Origin: Candidatus Auribacterota bacterium
GTDB lineage: Bacteria; Auribacterota; JAFGBW01
Reading direction: 5' to 3'
Assembly: GCA_016932965.1 (NCBI GenBank)
Contig: JAFGBW010000057.1
Location: 1 to 14,851 of the forward strand
DNA length: 14,851 nucleotides
Shown: one piece after another, positions 7,414 through 14,389 of the stretch
Position numbering within the stretch: position 1 is the first letter of the stretch
Layout: the number at the start of each line of letters is the position of its first letter
Translations under genes and position numbers: made by a program
The notes under the pieces: generated by a model
Database searches by the model: none
Seen by the model: only the letters and a program-made list of their open reading frames with translations
Told to the model about the DNA's origin: nothing

Positions 7414-8040
7414 TTATTCTTTTTTTCCGTCAGGAGTTTTTTCTTCCAGCCGTTTATTGACGTCCGCAACGTATCGTTCTGCCTGGAATTTTTTTTCCAG
7501 GGTGAGCGCCGTTGATGCGGTATTGTAAACAGGGGCGACGGCAGTGAGAAAGTACGAGACTGTCATGCAATGATGGGAAAGGATTTTTGTCAACGGGGGA
7601 AATGGCACGAGCAGAAGAAAAAATAAAAAAGTAGCAGCCAGTGTTCCTGTATTGGCCATTCCGATGAGGCTTCCGAACGACTGTTCCAGGGTAGGGATGA
7701 ATTTGATTTCAACGATTTTTTTCTGAATGGCAATGCACAGGGTTGCCAGGAGGAATGTTGCGGTCCAGATGGAAAGGAAAATGGCTGTTTCCACGATTTC
7801 TTGTGTGATGATGCTTTCCTTGGTAAGAAGGGTGGATGTGAGGATTTTTTCTGCTGCAAACTGATGAAAATGAACCGCCAGGGCTACTGCGGCAAAGCTT
7901 CTCATCCAGCTGAAAATCTCCTGGGAGAGGCTTTTTTTAGCCCCCAGGTACGCCCCTAATAAAATGATGATGAGGATCACTCCATCGCCAATCCAGTTTG
8001 CGGCGCCTCCCGTTAATAATGAATCAGAAAATTTATCCAT
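7414..8040 (-). CDS. CvpA-family membrane protein
   Basis: A 208-residue inner-membrane protein with about four hydrophobic segments (16-34, 47-57, 85-106, 130-150). Its pattern matches the CvpA/colicin V production family: an N-terminal helix ending in GAYLGAKKSLSQEIFSWMRSFAA, and a central LEQSFGSLIGMANTGTLAATFLFFLLL. CvpA proteins are small membrane proteins of poorly defined role, linked to envelope stress and, in E. coli, colicin V secretion. The C-terminal 40 residues are charged and probably cytoplasmic. The start lies inside the end of the GT2 gene (28-nt overlap), and the upstream 20 nt are almost pure A/T with no Shine-Dalgarno sequence, so translation probably depends on readthrough of ribosomes from the GT2 gene. 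The family is fairly secure, the function is not. Confidence 0.72.
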   Translation of the reverse strand: MDKFSDSLLTGGAANWIGDGVILIIILLGAYLGAKKSLSQEIFSWMRSFAAVALAVHFHQFAAEKILTSTLLTKESIITQEIVETAIFLSIWTATFLLATLCIAIQKKIVEIKFIPTLEQSFGSLIGMANTGTLAATFLFFLLLVPFPPLTKILSHHCMTVSYFLTAVAPVYNTASTALTLEKKFQAERYVADVNKRLEEKTPDGKKE

Positions 8041-9014
8041 TTATTTTTTAAAAAATATTTTCGGTATTGGTACTTGTTTTCCCAGTTCAAAAATTTTTTT
8101 GAATGATTAAAAGAAGAATTCCATAAACCGATCAATACATAAAGATTTCTTAAAAAAAGGTCAATAAAGCATTCCGTCAGAAGAGTGAGGCTGAAAAGCA
8201 TCTTGAAAAAAATCATGAAGAGGAGATAAGAGAAAGGCCGCATATTCTTCTGGAGGTATTTCATATAAGACTCAAAGCGGTAAAACTGAACGAGATTGTT
8301 GACCTGTTTTCTGCTTTGTCCTCCGGAATGGGTGATTTGCGCGTCAGGAAGATAACAGACGGACAGATTTTTTTCCCTGGCTCTCCGGCAGAAGTCCACT
8401 TCTTCGCAAAAGATGAAAAACCGTTCATCCATCAGACCGATCCTATCAAGCGTTTTCCGGCTGAACATCATGGCCGCTCCTGATACCTGGTCGACTTCCA
8501 TGAATACGGAGAGATCGGCATTCCTCATGCGATAACGGTCAATACGGGTCCTGAAAAAGGGGAATTTCTTTAAAAAGGTGTAGCGTGCCAGAATAACAGC
8601 AGCGGTCGGAAACTGTCTCAATCCGTTTTGGATGGTTCCGTCCGTATTGAGAAGCTGAGGGCCTATGATTCCAATTTCGGGATGCGTATCCAGAAAAGCC
8701 GTCATTTTTTCAAGACTCTGCTCGTGAAGTATCGTATCCGGATTCAACAGCAGAATCATAGTCCCCTTGGATGCTTTGATGGCCACATTGCAGCCCGCGG
8801 CAAAACCGATATTTTTTTTCTGGGGAAAAAACTGGATCGCGGGGAATTCCTTGACGATCATGTCCGCAGTCTGGTCTAAGGAGTCGTTGTCCACCAGTAA
8901 GATTTCATACGACAAATTTTTTACGTGCTGTTGAATGGAGTTGAGGCACTTTCTCAATTCGTTCTGCACGTTATAAGAGACAATGCAGATACTCAAATCA
9001 GGTGCTTTTTCCAT
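8013..9014 (-). CDS. GT2 family glycosyltransferase (rhamnosyltransferase-like)
   Basis: A GT-A fold glycosyltransferase of about 333 residues. Visible elements (numbered from the optional TTG 9026) are the nucleotide-binding strand DLSICIVSYN (10-19), LLVDNDSLDQT (43-53), KNIGFAAGCNVAI (71-83), the DXD-equivalent NPD (95-97), VSGAAMMFSRKTLDRIGLMDE (181-201), FCEEVDFCRRAR (206-217) and HSGGQSRK (233-240). This set is typical of WbbL-like rhamnosyl or related sugar transferases that extend O-antigen or similar glycans. Two hydrophobic stretches near 264-302 followed by a basic, aromatic tail suggest membrane association. ATG 9014 is chosen as start; TTG 9026 adds four residues and lies nearer a purine-rich stretch, so the start is uncertain. 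It is followed by the overlapping CvpA-like gene. Confidence 0.92.
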   Translation of the reverse strand: MEKAPDLSICIVSYNVQNELRKCLNSIQQHVKNLSYEILLVDNDSLDQTADMIVKEFPAIQFFPQKKNIGFAAGCNVAIKASKGTMILLLNPDTILHEQSLEKMTAFLDTHPEIGIIGPQLLNTDGTIQNGLRQFPTAAVILARYTFLKKFPFFRTRIDRYRMRNADLSVFMEVDQVSGAAMMFSRKTLDRIGLMDERFFIFCEEVDFCRRAREKNLSVCYLPDAQITHSGGQSRKQVNNLVQFYRFESYMKYLQKNMRPFSYLLFMIFFKMLFSLTLLTECFIDLFLRNLYVLIGLWNSSFNHSKKFLNWENKYQYRKYFLKNKWINFLIHY

Positions 9015-9082
9015 ATATTGGGCCAAAGCTTTCTTTTTTCCGGTTGATCTGAGAGGAGACAGATTTTATAAAAGCAGAAGCA

Positions 9083-9091
9083 TGGTATAAT
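9083..9091 (+). promoter_or_regulatory. Possible extended -10 promoter (TGGTATAAT)
   Basis: TGGTATAAT matches the extended -10 form TGnTATAAT. No good -35 hexamer lies upstream. It points toward the HU/hisS operon and would give a leader of about 145 nt, making it a candidate second promoter upstream of the stronger one at 9150-9178. Confidence 0.35.
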
Positions 9092-9112
9092 GTACTCTGA
9101 TAAGGAATACAA
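9084..9112 (-). promoter_or_regulatory. Possible minus-strand promoter for the GT2-CvpA pair
   Basis: On the minus strand TTGTAT (9107-9112) and TATACC (9084-9089) are separated by 17 nt, a plausible sigma-70 arrangement reading toward the GT2 gene. The -10 match is weak and overlaps the plus-strand TATAAT at 9086-9091. Confidence 0.3.
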
Positions 9113-9149
9113 TAGAAATTTTTACTCGTCAGATTTAAAAAAAGAGTGG

Positions 9150-9178
9150 TTGACTCTGGAGTCTGATAATCCTATAAT
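9150..9178 (+). promoter_or_regulatory. Sigma-70 type promoter of the HU-hisS operon
   Basis: TTGACT (9150-9155) and a perfect TATAAT (9173-9178) are separated by 17 nt, the optimal spacing. Expected transcription start is near 9185, giving a leader of about 55 nt before ATG 9241. This is the strongest promoter match I see in the window. Confidence 0.85.
9152..9163 (+). promoter_or_regulatory. Palindrome overlapping the -35 element, possible operator
   Basis: GACTCTGGAGTC has perfect 5-nt arms (GACTC/GAGTC) around TG. It covers four bases of the -35 hexamer and the start of the spacer, a position where a bound repressor would block RNA polymerase. The protein that might bind is unknown, and a palindrome this short can arise by chance. 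Confidence 0.3.
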
Positions 9179-9229
9179 ACGTTCGTTCAATTTGTTGGAA
9201 ATAATTTGTGAATGGATAGGATGGCCCGG

Positions 9230-9236
9230 AAGGAGG
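9230..9236 (+). promoter_or_regulatory. Strong ribosome binding site (AAGGAGG)
   Basis: AAGGAGG ends 4 nt before ATG 9241. It is the best Shine-Dalgarno match in the window and fits an abundant nucleoid protein. Confidence 0.85.
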
Positions 9237-9240
9237 CGTT

Positions 9241-9534
9241 ATGGCTACAAAACGTGATATAGTCAATCAGATCTCGAATCAGACTGGACTCACACAATTG
9301 GAAGTGAGAAGAGTGGTACAGGGTACTTTCGATTATATTTTCAATACCCTGGTTGAAGGTAAAAAGATTGAGTTGAGGGATTTTGGAGTTTTTCAGGTGA
9401 AAGTACGCAAGGCACGTCAGGGAAGAAATCCCAATCGTCCGGAAACCGTTATACCGGTTCCTCCTAAACGTGTGCCCACCTTTAAAGCTGGAAAATTGCT
9501 TAAACAAAAAGTGGCTCAATTGCCGGTTTCCTGA
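9241..9534 (+). CDS. HU/IHF-family nucleoid DNA-binding protein
   Basis: A 97-residue DNA-bending protein that should act as a dimer on the nucleoid. The N-terminal helices (ATKRDIVNQISNQTGLTQLEVRRVVQGTFDYIF) form the dimer body. GKKIELRDFGVFQVKVRKAR is the saddle of beta-strands. GRNPNRPE (61-68) is the conserved RNP start of the DNA-embracing arm, followed by VPTFKAGKLLKQKV, the closing helix. Length is normal (90-100). HU and IHF subunits cannot be separated by eye here; a single generic HU/IHF-like protein is the safest name. It has the strongest promoter and ribosome site in the window, and hisS follows after 13 nt, so both are likely on one transcript. Confidence 0.94.
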   Translation: MATKRDIVNQISNQTGLTQLEVRRVVQGTFDYIFNTLVEGKKIELRDFGVFQVKVRKARQGRNPNRPETVIPVPPKRVPTFKAGKLLKQKVAQLPVS

Positions 9535-9547
9535 ATCATTTTTTTTC

Positions 9548-10828
9548 ATGTTGCAAAACGTCCGCGGCACAGAAGATGTCCTACCAGGAGCCAGTCAGCA
9601 GTGGTTGTGGTTGGAAGAAAAGGCGAGAAGCTGGTTAAAACGGTTTAATTTCGAAGAAATCCGCACTCCCATTTTTGAATTGACGGAACTGTTCATCCGT
9701 TCCATCGGGGAGACTACCGATATCGTCAACAAGGAGATGTACACTTTTTCTGACCGCAAAGGCCGTTCGTTGACTTTGCGGCCTGAAGGAACCGCATCCG
9801 TAGTCAGAGCCTGTCTCCAGCACAAGCTGATCCAGCCTAATCAGGTCCTTAAACTCTATTATATCGGCCCCATGTTCCGGTATGAAAGACCCCAGGCCGG
9901 GAGACAGCGTCAGTTTCATCAGATCGGTATAGAAATTCTCGGGTGTGAAAGACCTGCAGCTGATCTGGAATCCATTTTATTATTGAAATCTCTGTTTCAG
10001 GAATGGGGAATTTCACGAGTCGGTTTCCGGATCAATTCCACAGGAAGCAGGGGATCAAGACCTCTTGTTCAGAAGCGTTTGAGAGAGTGGCTTTCACCCC
10101 ATATTCAAGATCTATGCGCGGATTGCCGCAATCGTTACGAAAAAAATGTTTTCCGGGTTTATGATTGCAAAGAAAAGTCCTGTAAATCCATCATCGGAAC
10201 CCTTCCCGGAATACTGGAGATATTGTCTGAAGAGGACAGGAAATACTTTGATGATGTAAGGAAAGGGCTTGACCAGATGGGAGTAGAGTATGAGCTGGAT
10301 CCTCATCTGGTTCGCGGTCTGGATTATTATACCCACACGATTTTTGAAGCGTATTCAGATCAGCTCGGTTCCTGTGATGCCATAGCAGGGGGGGGAAGAT
10401 ATGACGGGCTCTTTCAGGAGATGGGTTCCGCAGTACAAGTGCCTGCGGTCGGATGGGGCATAGGCATGGAGCGGATCCTGAACGTTCTGCAGTCGCTTTC
10501 TCTTTTGCCGTCTGTTTCCGGACCGGATATTGTTGTGATTGCTTCCGGAGATGAAAATACATCCCAAAATATCCCTGTAGTCCAGGAGTTAAGACAAGCC
10601 GGATTCAAGGTTGAATACGACCTTCTGGGAAGAAACATGAAGGCGCAATTCAGACTCGCCGACCGTACCGGTGCCAGACTGGCCGTGATTCGCGGCGAAA
10701 ATGAAATCCAAGGCAGAAAAGTAAAAATCAAAGATTTGACCTCCCATGAGGAAATCGAATTGGATGAAGACAAGCTTCTTTTAAAAGTAAAAGAAATCCT
10801 TTCTGCTGCTAAGAAGGTGTCATCATAG
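9548..10828 (+). CDS. hisS: Histidyl-tRNA synthetase
   Basis: Class II aminoacyl-tRNA synthetase that charges tRNA-His in the cytoplasm. The 426-residue protein begins MLQNVRGTEDVLPG, the usual HisRS N-terminus. Motif 1 surrounds RTPIFELTELFIRS (39-52), and TLRPEGTASVVRA is at 76-88. Motif 2 is GPMFRYERPQAGRQRQFHQIG (107-127). The histidine-specific boxes are LVRGLDYYT (254-262) and AGGGRYDGL (280-288), and motif 3 is GWGIGMERIL (302-311). The C-terminal anticodon-binding domain runs from about 325 to 425 with DLLGRNMKAQFRLADRTGA. Four cysteines (190, 193, 207, 212) sit in the insertion between catalytic parts. The same frame stays open upstream to GTG 9470, but that would overlap the HU gene and add non-homologous residues. 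ATG 9548 has no Shine-Dalgarno sequence; a T8 run lies in the 13-nt gap, so coupling to HU translation is likely. Confidence 0.97.
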   Translation: MLQNVRGTEDVLPGASQQWLWLEEKARSWLKRFNFEEIRTPIFELTELFIRSIGETTDIVNKEMYTFSDRKGRSLTLRPEGTASVVRACLQHKLIQPNQVLKLYYIGPMFRYERPQAGRQRQFHQIGIEILGCERPAADLESILLLKSLFQEWGISRVGFRINSTGSRGSRPLVQKRLREWLSPHIQDLCADCRNRYEKNVFRVYDCKEKSCKSIIGTLPGILEILSEEDRKYFDDVRKGLDQMGVEYELDPHLVRGLDYYTHTIFEAYSDQLGSCDAIAGGGRYDGLFQEMGSAVQVPAVGWGIGMERILNVLQSLSLLPSVSGPDIVVIASGDENTSQNIPVVQELRQAGFKVEYDLLGRNMKAQFRLADRTGARLAVIRGENEIQGRKVKIKDLTSHEEIELDEDKLLLKVKEILSAAKKVSS

Positions 10829-10863
10829 GATCCTCATTCAACATTTTTTCGATCCCCGCTTTT

Positions 10864-12543
10864 TTGAAGAAGGGAGAATGCTGCCCCCCAAAGCGGCTTT
10901 TTCTTCTCCTTTTGATTTTGATGGTGGTCGTTGTTTTTGGCAGGACTCTGGAGAATGGATTTGTCTACGATGACTGGGAGACCATCGTGGATAATCCCCA
11001 TGTCCATTCACTCCAAAACGGTTTTTCATTTTTTTTTGACAGGAATTCCACGGCTCCGGAAACGCACCTGAAGCATGAGATTTACCGTCCAATAAAAAGC
11101 TGGAGTTGCGCTCTGGATCATTTCATATTCAGGGGCAATCCTGCAGGTTATCATCTGACAAATGTGTTGTTACATCTTGTTGCGGTCCTCTTGCTGAATC
11201 AGTTGCTGATCAGTATGGGTTATCCTGTTTTCACGGCTTTCATGGCCTCACTGTTTTTTGCCGTCCATCCGGCCATAAGCCAGAATGTCTCTTACATCAG
11301 CGCCAGGGCTGACATCCTGGCAACCGTTTTTCTGCTTGCCTGTTCCCGGATCGTTTTTTTAGGCCAGCCGGAGACGGTGTTCCGGAAGATAGTTGGACCA
11401 GCCTTGTTTTTCACAGCCTGTCTGGCCAAGGAAACCTCGGTGGTCTTCCCCATATTTTATGTTTTCGTGTATCGTTATGTTCATAAGCCTTTTCGTTCCG
11501 TTTTTTCTTATGGCATTGCCGCTCTTTTATATCTGGTATTGAGACAAACCGTTGTGGGCGGGTTTTTCCAGACCTATTATTATCAAAACAGTTTTTGGAT
11601 CACACAGGCGGCCATGGTCAAGGTCTGGCTTTTGTATATTGCGGGATTTTTCTGGCCGTTTCATCTGGAGATTGCGCCCATCATCGAGACTGAATCTGGC
11701 TGGGCCGGGCCCTTTGTCTGGTTTTCGGCAGTGGCGCTTGCCAGCCTGGGGATCCTGATATGGATAAGAAGGAAACATCTTGGAAAGGCAGGAATAGGGC
11801 TGGTCTGGTTTTTCCTTTTTCTTCTGCCGGTAGCGAATTTGATCCCTATTAAGGCCTTGATGGCATGGCGTTTTGTCTATATCCCCTGGGTCGGTATGAG
11901 CCTGGTTTTCTGTCATTACTTTGAAAAAATTCAGCGGTCGAGAACGGCCGTATTTTTTATTTTTTTCTGGCTGCTGGTTTTAACGCTGTATTCTGTGAGG
12001 ACGGTTTCGACTTTTCAAACCGATGAAACCCTCTGGAAGCCTTTAATGGAGAAATACCCCCATTTGTCCAAACCCTACCATGTGGTAGGGAACTATTATT
12101 TGAGAGAGAAGGAAATCGTCCGGGCCCAGCATGTTTTTGAAACAGGATTACAGTCTGTTCCTGATGATGCTTATCTGATGTGGGATCTGGCCCGTATCCA
12201 TGCCATGCAAGGGAATACAGGGAAATCCCTCGATCTCCTGGAGAAAATAAATCAGCCGATGCGGCGGGAACTGGGCCAGGGTTTTTTGTATGATTACGTG
12301 TTCGCGTTATATCAGGAAAAAAAGTACGGGCAGATATGGAAAACCCTTTCTTTCCCGGATATTTCAGGCATGAAAACCAAGATACTTTTGATCCAGGCCC
12401 ATGGGTCGGTCCTGGCTGATCACAAGGATTCAGCCGAGATCCTTTATGAGGAGTTGCTCACCAGAGGGGATTTGACTGCTGCCCAGCGTGAAGATTGTTC
12501 AGCTGTCCTGGCGATGCTGAAAGCGGAAAAAATACATGAATGA
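10864..12543 (+). CDS. TMTC-like GT-C membrane glycosyltransferase with C-terminal TPR-like repeats
   Basis: A 559-residue polytopic membrane protein. After the first membrane helix (about 11-26) comes NGFVYDDWETIVDNP (31-45), whose acidic pair D36-D37 is the catalytic-loop signature of GT-C enzymes using lipid-linked sugars. Further TMTC-like marks are EIYRPI (72-77), GYHLTNVLLHL (95-105), FFAVHPAISQNVSYISARAD (131-150), CLAKETSVVFP (186-196) and LPVANLIPIKALMAWRFVYIPWVG (321-344). About ten membrane helices end near 378. Residues 400-460 then hold two TPR-like helix pairs (YHVVGNYYLREKEIVRAQ.., YLMWDLARIHAMQ..). TMTC proteins in animals O-mannosylate proteins; bacterial relatives are mostly uncharacterised. 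No ATG start is in frame before M20; TTG 10864 is assigned. ATG 10878, better placed after AAGG, is in another frame and would join this one if the C6 tract 10884-10889 were C5. It lies 35 nt after hisS. Confidence 0.78.
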   Translation: MKKGECCPPKRLFLLLLILMVVVVFGRTLENGFVYDDWETIVDNPHVHSLQNGFSFFFDRNSTAPETHLKHEIYRPIKSWSCALDHFIFRGNPAGYHLTNVLLHLVAVLLLNQLLISMGYPVFTAFMASLFFAVHPAISQNVSYISARADILATVFLLACSRIVFLGQPETVFRKIVGPALFFTACLAKETSVVFPIFYVFVYRYVHKPFRSVFSYGIAALLYLVLRQTVVGGFFQTYYYQNSFWITQAAMVKVWLLYIAGFFWPFHLEIAPIIETESGWAGPFVWFSAVALASLGILIWIRRKHLGKAGIGLVWFFLFLLPVANLIPIKALMAWRFVYIPWVGMSLVFCHYFEKIQRSRTAVFFIFFWLLVLTLYSVRTVSTFQTDETLWKPLMEKYPHLSKPYHVVGNYYLREKEIVRAQHVFETGLQSVPDDAYLMWDLARIHAMQGNTGKSLDLLEKINQPMRRELGQGFLYDYVFALYQEKKYGQIWKTLSFPDISGMKTKILLIQAHGSVLADHKDSAEILYEELLTRGDLTAAQREDCSAVLAMLKAEKIHE

Positions 12544-12620
12544 AATGCAATAAGATGAATTGAATCTTACGCTTACAGTTTTATTGTTTAAAATTTTTGC
12601 TTGCAAATATATTGTGTTTA

Positions 12621-12776
12621 GGAATTCAGAATTCAGGAGAGAAAATTCAGAATAGTTGAGGAAATATTCTTGAGAGAGAAGCCGGTTATCTGATTGCATC
12701 CTTAGTAAGATTAATATCCATGTATTCAATCATCTATTTTTTTATACTGGATTCTGAATTCTGACTCCTGAATTCC
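12621..12776 (+). repeat. Inverted heptamer-repeat arms flanking about 100 nt
   Basis: The element begins GGAATTCAG (12621-12629) and ends CTGAATTCC (12768-12776), perfect inverted 9-nt termini. A longer alignment pairs 12629-12653 with 12751-12775 at 22 of 25 positions. The left arm is made of GAATTCA units (GAATTCA, GAATTCA, GGAGAGA, AAATTCA); the right arm has the same units on the other strand. The 97 nt between the inner arms is AT-rich, with no ORF of note. I see no clear target-site duplication outside the ends, so a mobile origin is only a possibility. Confidence 0.55.
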
Positions 12777-12797
12777 GTGAGCTGACGGATGGTTGGT

Positions 12798-12803
12798 TAT
12801 AAT
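12798..12803 (+). promoter_or_regulatory. Possible -10 element upstream of the GT-C gene
   Basis: A perfect TATAAT lies 61 nt before ATG 12865 in a spacer where a promoter is expected, since the preceding gene ends 254 nt upstream. The only -35 candidate, TTCCGT (12773-12778), is poor and spaced 19 nt away. Confidence 0.3.
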
Positions 12804-12864
12804 GGTAACTTTTTATATATCTGTGTCAGATCAAATACAAATGTTATATAAATGAAATGACAAC

Positions 12865-14340
12865 ATGAATTCCAATCGAACATTATCCGAACGGGTGGAA
12901 GTGAAGCTGTTTCTGCTTTTGTTTATTACCTTCATTTATTTTTACAACGGCAGCGGGTGGAATGCCGATTCCAGGATGGCTCAAATATACCGTGTGGTGG
13001 AACAGGGGAAATGGGACATCACCCCGTTTTTGAATAAGACAAAAGATATTTCCATAAAAGGGGATCGAATTTATCCAAACAAGCCGCCTGGGTCCTCCTT
13101 GTTGGGAATCATACCCTATTCCCTCATTTATTATCTTCAGAAAACAGCCGGGTTTATTCCTGCTGTTCATCCGGAGCTGGTGTTACTGAATGCGTACCTG
13201 GTGAACGTTTTTTCCAGCAACCTTTTAAGCGCCCTGGCATGTCTTTATTTTTTCAGGCTTTGTTTTCTTGTTTCAGGCACGGTTTTTCCCTCTCTTCTCC
13301 TGACAGTCTCGCTTGGACTGGGGACGCTTTTTTTTCCGTACAATTCGGTATTTTTGGGCCATACGCAGGCGGTCTCCCTTTTTATCATTGGATTTTATTT
13401 TGCATTCAGATCATTTTTCATGGATGATCCGGGTTCACCGTCCGGTTCCGGTCCCTTTTTAACCGGTCTCTTTCTTGGACTTTCTGTTGTAGTGGATTTT
13501 TTCATGATTTATTTGTTTCTGCCTTTGGTGATTTATCTTTTCCTGTCGGGGAAAAAAAAGGTCTTATTTTTGACAGCAGGGCTTATCATCCCTTTTCTTA
13601 TCCTGACAGTCTATCAGTCCGCTGTTTTTGGGGGGCCTTTCGAAACGCCGATGCGTTATAATAACCCGATTTTCAGTTACAACAGGACCGATCTTTTTTT
13701 AGGGGTTTTTCAGCGGCCGAATTGGACCATCATGAAAGAACTGTTTTTGGGAGAATATTACGGGTTTTTTACTTTTAATCCGGTGCTTTTTTTCGGGATC
13801 ATCGGGATGGGATTCTGTTTCAGGATCGGGAAGTATCAGCAATTAAGTGTGATCGCGTTCGTGCAGACTATCCTCACTTTTGTCTCCAATGCGGCTTTTA
13901 TCGGCTGGTGGGGCGGACAGACAGCGGGTCCCCGTTATTTATCCGGTTGCATTCCGATATTGCTTTTTTCAGCCCTTCCCTGTTTCAAATACAGATGGCT
14001 CCCCTATGTTTTCATACCTGTCCTTTGTTTGAGTCTGTATTTCAATCTTGCCGTTACGGCTACCACTCCGATTCCCGGAAAGCTGACATCCCTTCGGGAA
14101 AAAATCATTCCGGCTTTTCAGGAGAAAAGGTTTGCCTTGTCCAAAGAGTACCCCAGGATGATGAATGAGGATGTCCCGCATTCTTTATTGAAATACAGTT
14201 CGTTCAATTTGGGTCAGATGATGGGGCTTTCTTCTTCAAAAAGCCTCTGGCCGCTTTACGGTTTACAACTGCTGTTTCTTTTTCTGATCTTGAAGATAAT
14301 CCGGCAAAGCTTGCTGCAAAAAAGCCCCCATGATGAATAA
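12865..14340 (+). CDS. Polytopic GT-C-like membrane protein, putative glycosyltransferase
   Basis: A 491-residue inner-membrane protein with about ten to eleven hydrophobic segments spread along the chain. After the first helix comes NGSGWNADSRMAQIYRVVEQGKW, in which D35 sits where GT-C enzymes carry a catalytic acidic residue. Then come IKGDRIYPNKPPGSSLLGI (64-82), FLGHTQAVSLF and WWGGQTAGPRYLSGCIPILLF. The NADSR, YPNKPPG and GPRYL signatures recur in a family of bacterial and archaeal GT39/ArnT-like membrane proteins thought to transfer sugars from polyprenyl-phosphate carriers on the outer face of the inner membrane. I cannot name the substrate. ATG 12865 has no clear Shine-Dalgarno sequence. 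Its C-terminus is close to or overlaps the next GT-C-like gene, so the two form an operon. Together with the TMTC-like gene it makes three membrane transferase candidates nearly in a row. Confidence 0.7.
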   Translation: MNSNRTLSERVEVKLFLLLFITFIYFYNGSGWNADSRMAQIYRVVEQGKWDITPFLNKTKDISIKGDRIYPNKPPGSSLLGIIPYSLIYYLQKTAGFIPAVHPELVLLNAYLVNVFSSNLLSALACLYFFRLCFLVSGTVFPSLLLTVSLGLGTLFFPYNSVFLGHTQAVSLFIIGFYFAFRSFFMDDPGSPSGSGPFLTGLFLGLSVVVDFFMIYLFLPLVIYLFLSGKKKVLFLTAGLIIPFLILTVYQSAVFGGPFETPMRYNNPIFSYNRTDLFLGVFQRPNWTIMKELFLGEYYGFFTFNPVLFFGIIGMGFCFRIGKYQQLSVIAFVQTILTFVSNAAFIGWWGGQTAGPRYLSGCIPILLFSALPCFKYRWLPYVFIPVLCLSLYFNLAVTATTPIPGKLTSLREKIIPAFQEKRFALSKEYPRMMNEDVPHSLLKYSSFNLGQMMGLSSSKSLWPLYGLQLLFLFLILKIIRQSLLQKSPHDE

Positions 14341-14377
14341 GCCGAACAGAGAGGAAAACCTCCCGGGAACCGGTTGC

Positions 14378-14381
14378 AGGA
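14378..14381 (+). promoter_or_regulatory. Ribosome binding site favouring ATG 14390
   Basis: AGGA is 8 nt before ATG 14390, whereas the in-frame ATGs at 14330 and 14333, inside the end of the preceding gene, have no purine-rich site. Confidence 0.5.
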
Positions 14382-14389
14382 ATGAACGC

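Larger units (their letters stand above)
12544..12864 (+). other. AT-rich intergenic spacer of 321 nt
   Basis: No convincing gene on either strand. It holds a pair of inverted heptamer-repeat arms (12621-12776), a weak 6-bp AT hairpin (TAAGAT/ATCTTA, 12551-12569) and a TATAAT at 12798-12803. Composition is clearly more AT-rich than the flanking genes. Confidence 0.7.

Noticed and set aside
7397-7435. Possible bidirectional terminator between the kinase and CvpA-like genes
   Set aside because: The only hairpin, GGGA/TCCC around CTT, has four base pairs, and the T-run follows too far away; not convincing.
9212-9262. Short upstream ORF (16 codons) overlapping the HU start
   Set aside because: It has no ribosome site of its own, and the strong AAGGAGG is placed for the HU ATG.
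9470-9547. Longer hisS reading frame starting at GTG 9470
   Set aside because: It would lie inside the HU gene in another frame, and its 26 residues do not resemble a HisRS N-terminus; ATG 9548 begins the standard sequence.
10191-10562. Minus-strand ORF of 123 codons inside hisS
   Set aside because: It is antisense to conserved HisRS motifs, with a P/R/Q-rich low-complexity translation typical of shadow frames.
11527-11916. Minus-strand ORF of 129 codons inside the TMTC-like gene
   Set aside because: It is antisense to conserved membrane segments and shows no domain.
12551-12569. Hairpin TAAGAT/ATCTTA after the TMTC-like gene
   Set aside because: Six mostly A-T pairs, a 7-nt loop and no immediate T-run; unlikely to terminate transcription.
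12499-12729. Minus-strand ORF of 76 codons in the large spacer
   Set aside because: It spans the repeat arm and the end of the TMTC-like gene, with AT-driven composition and no recognisable domain or ribosome site.
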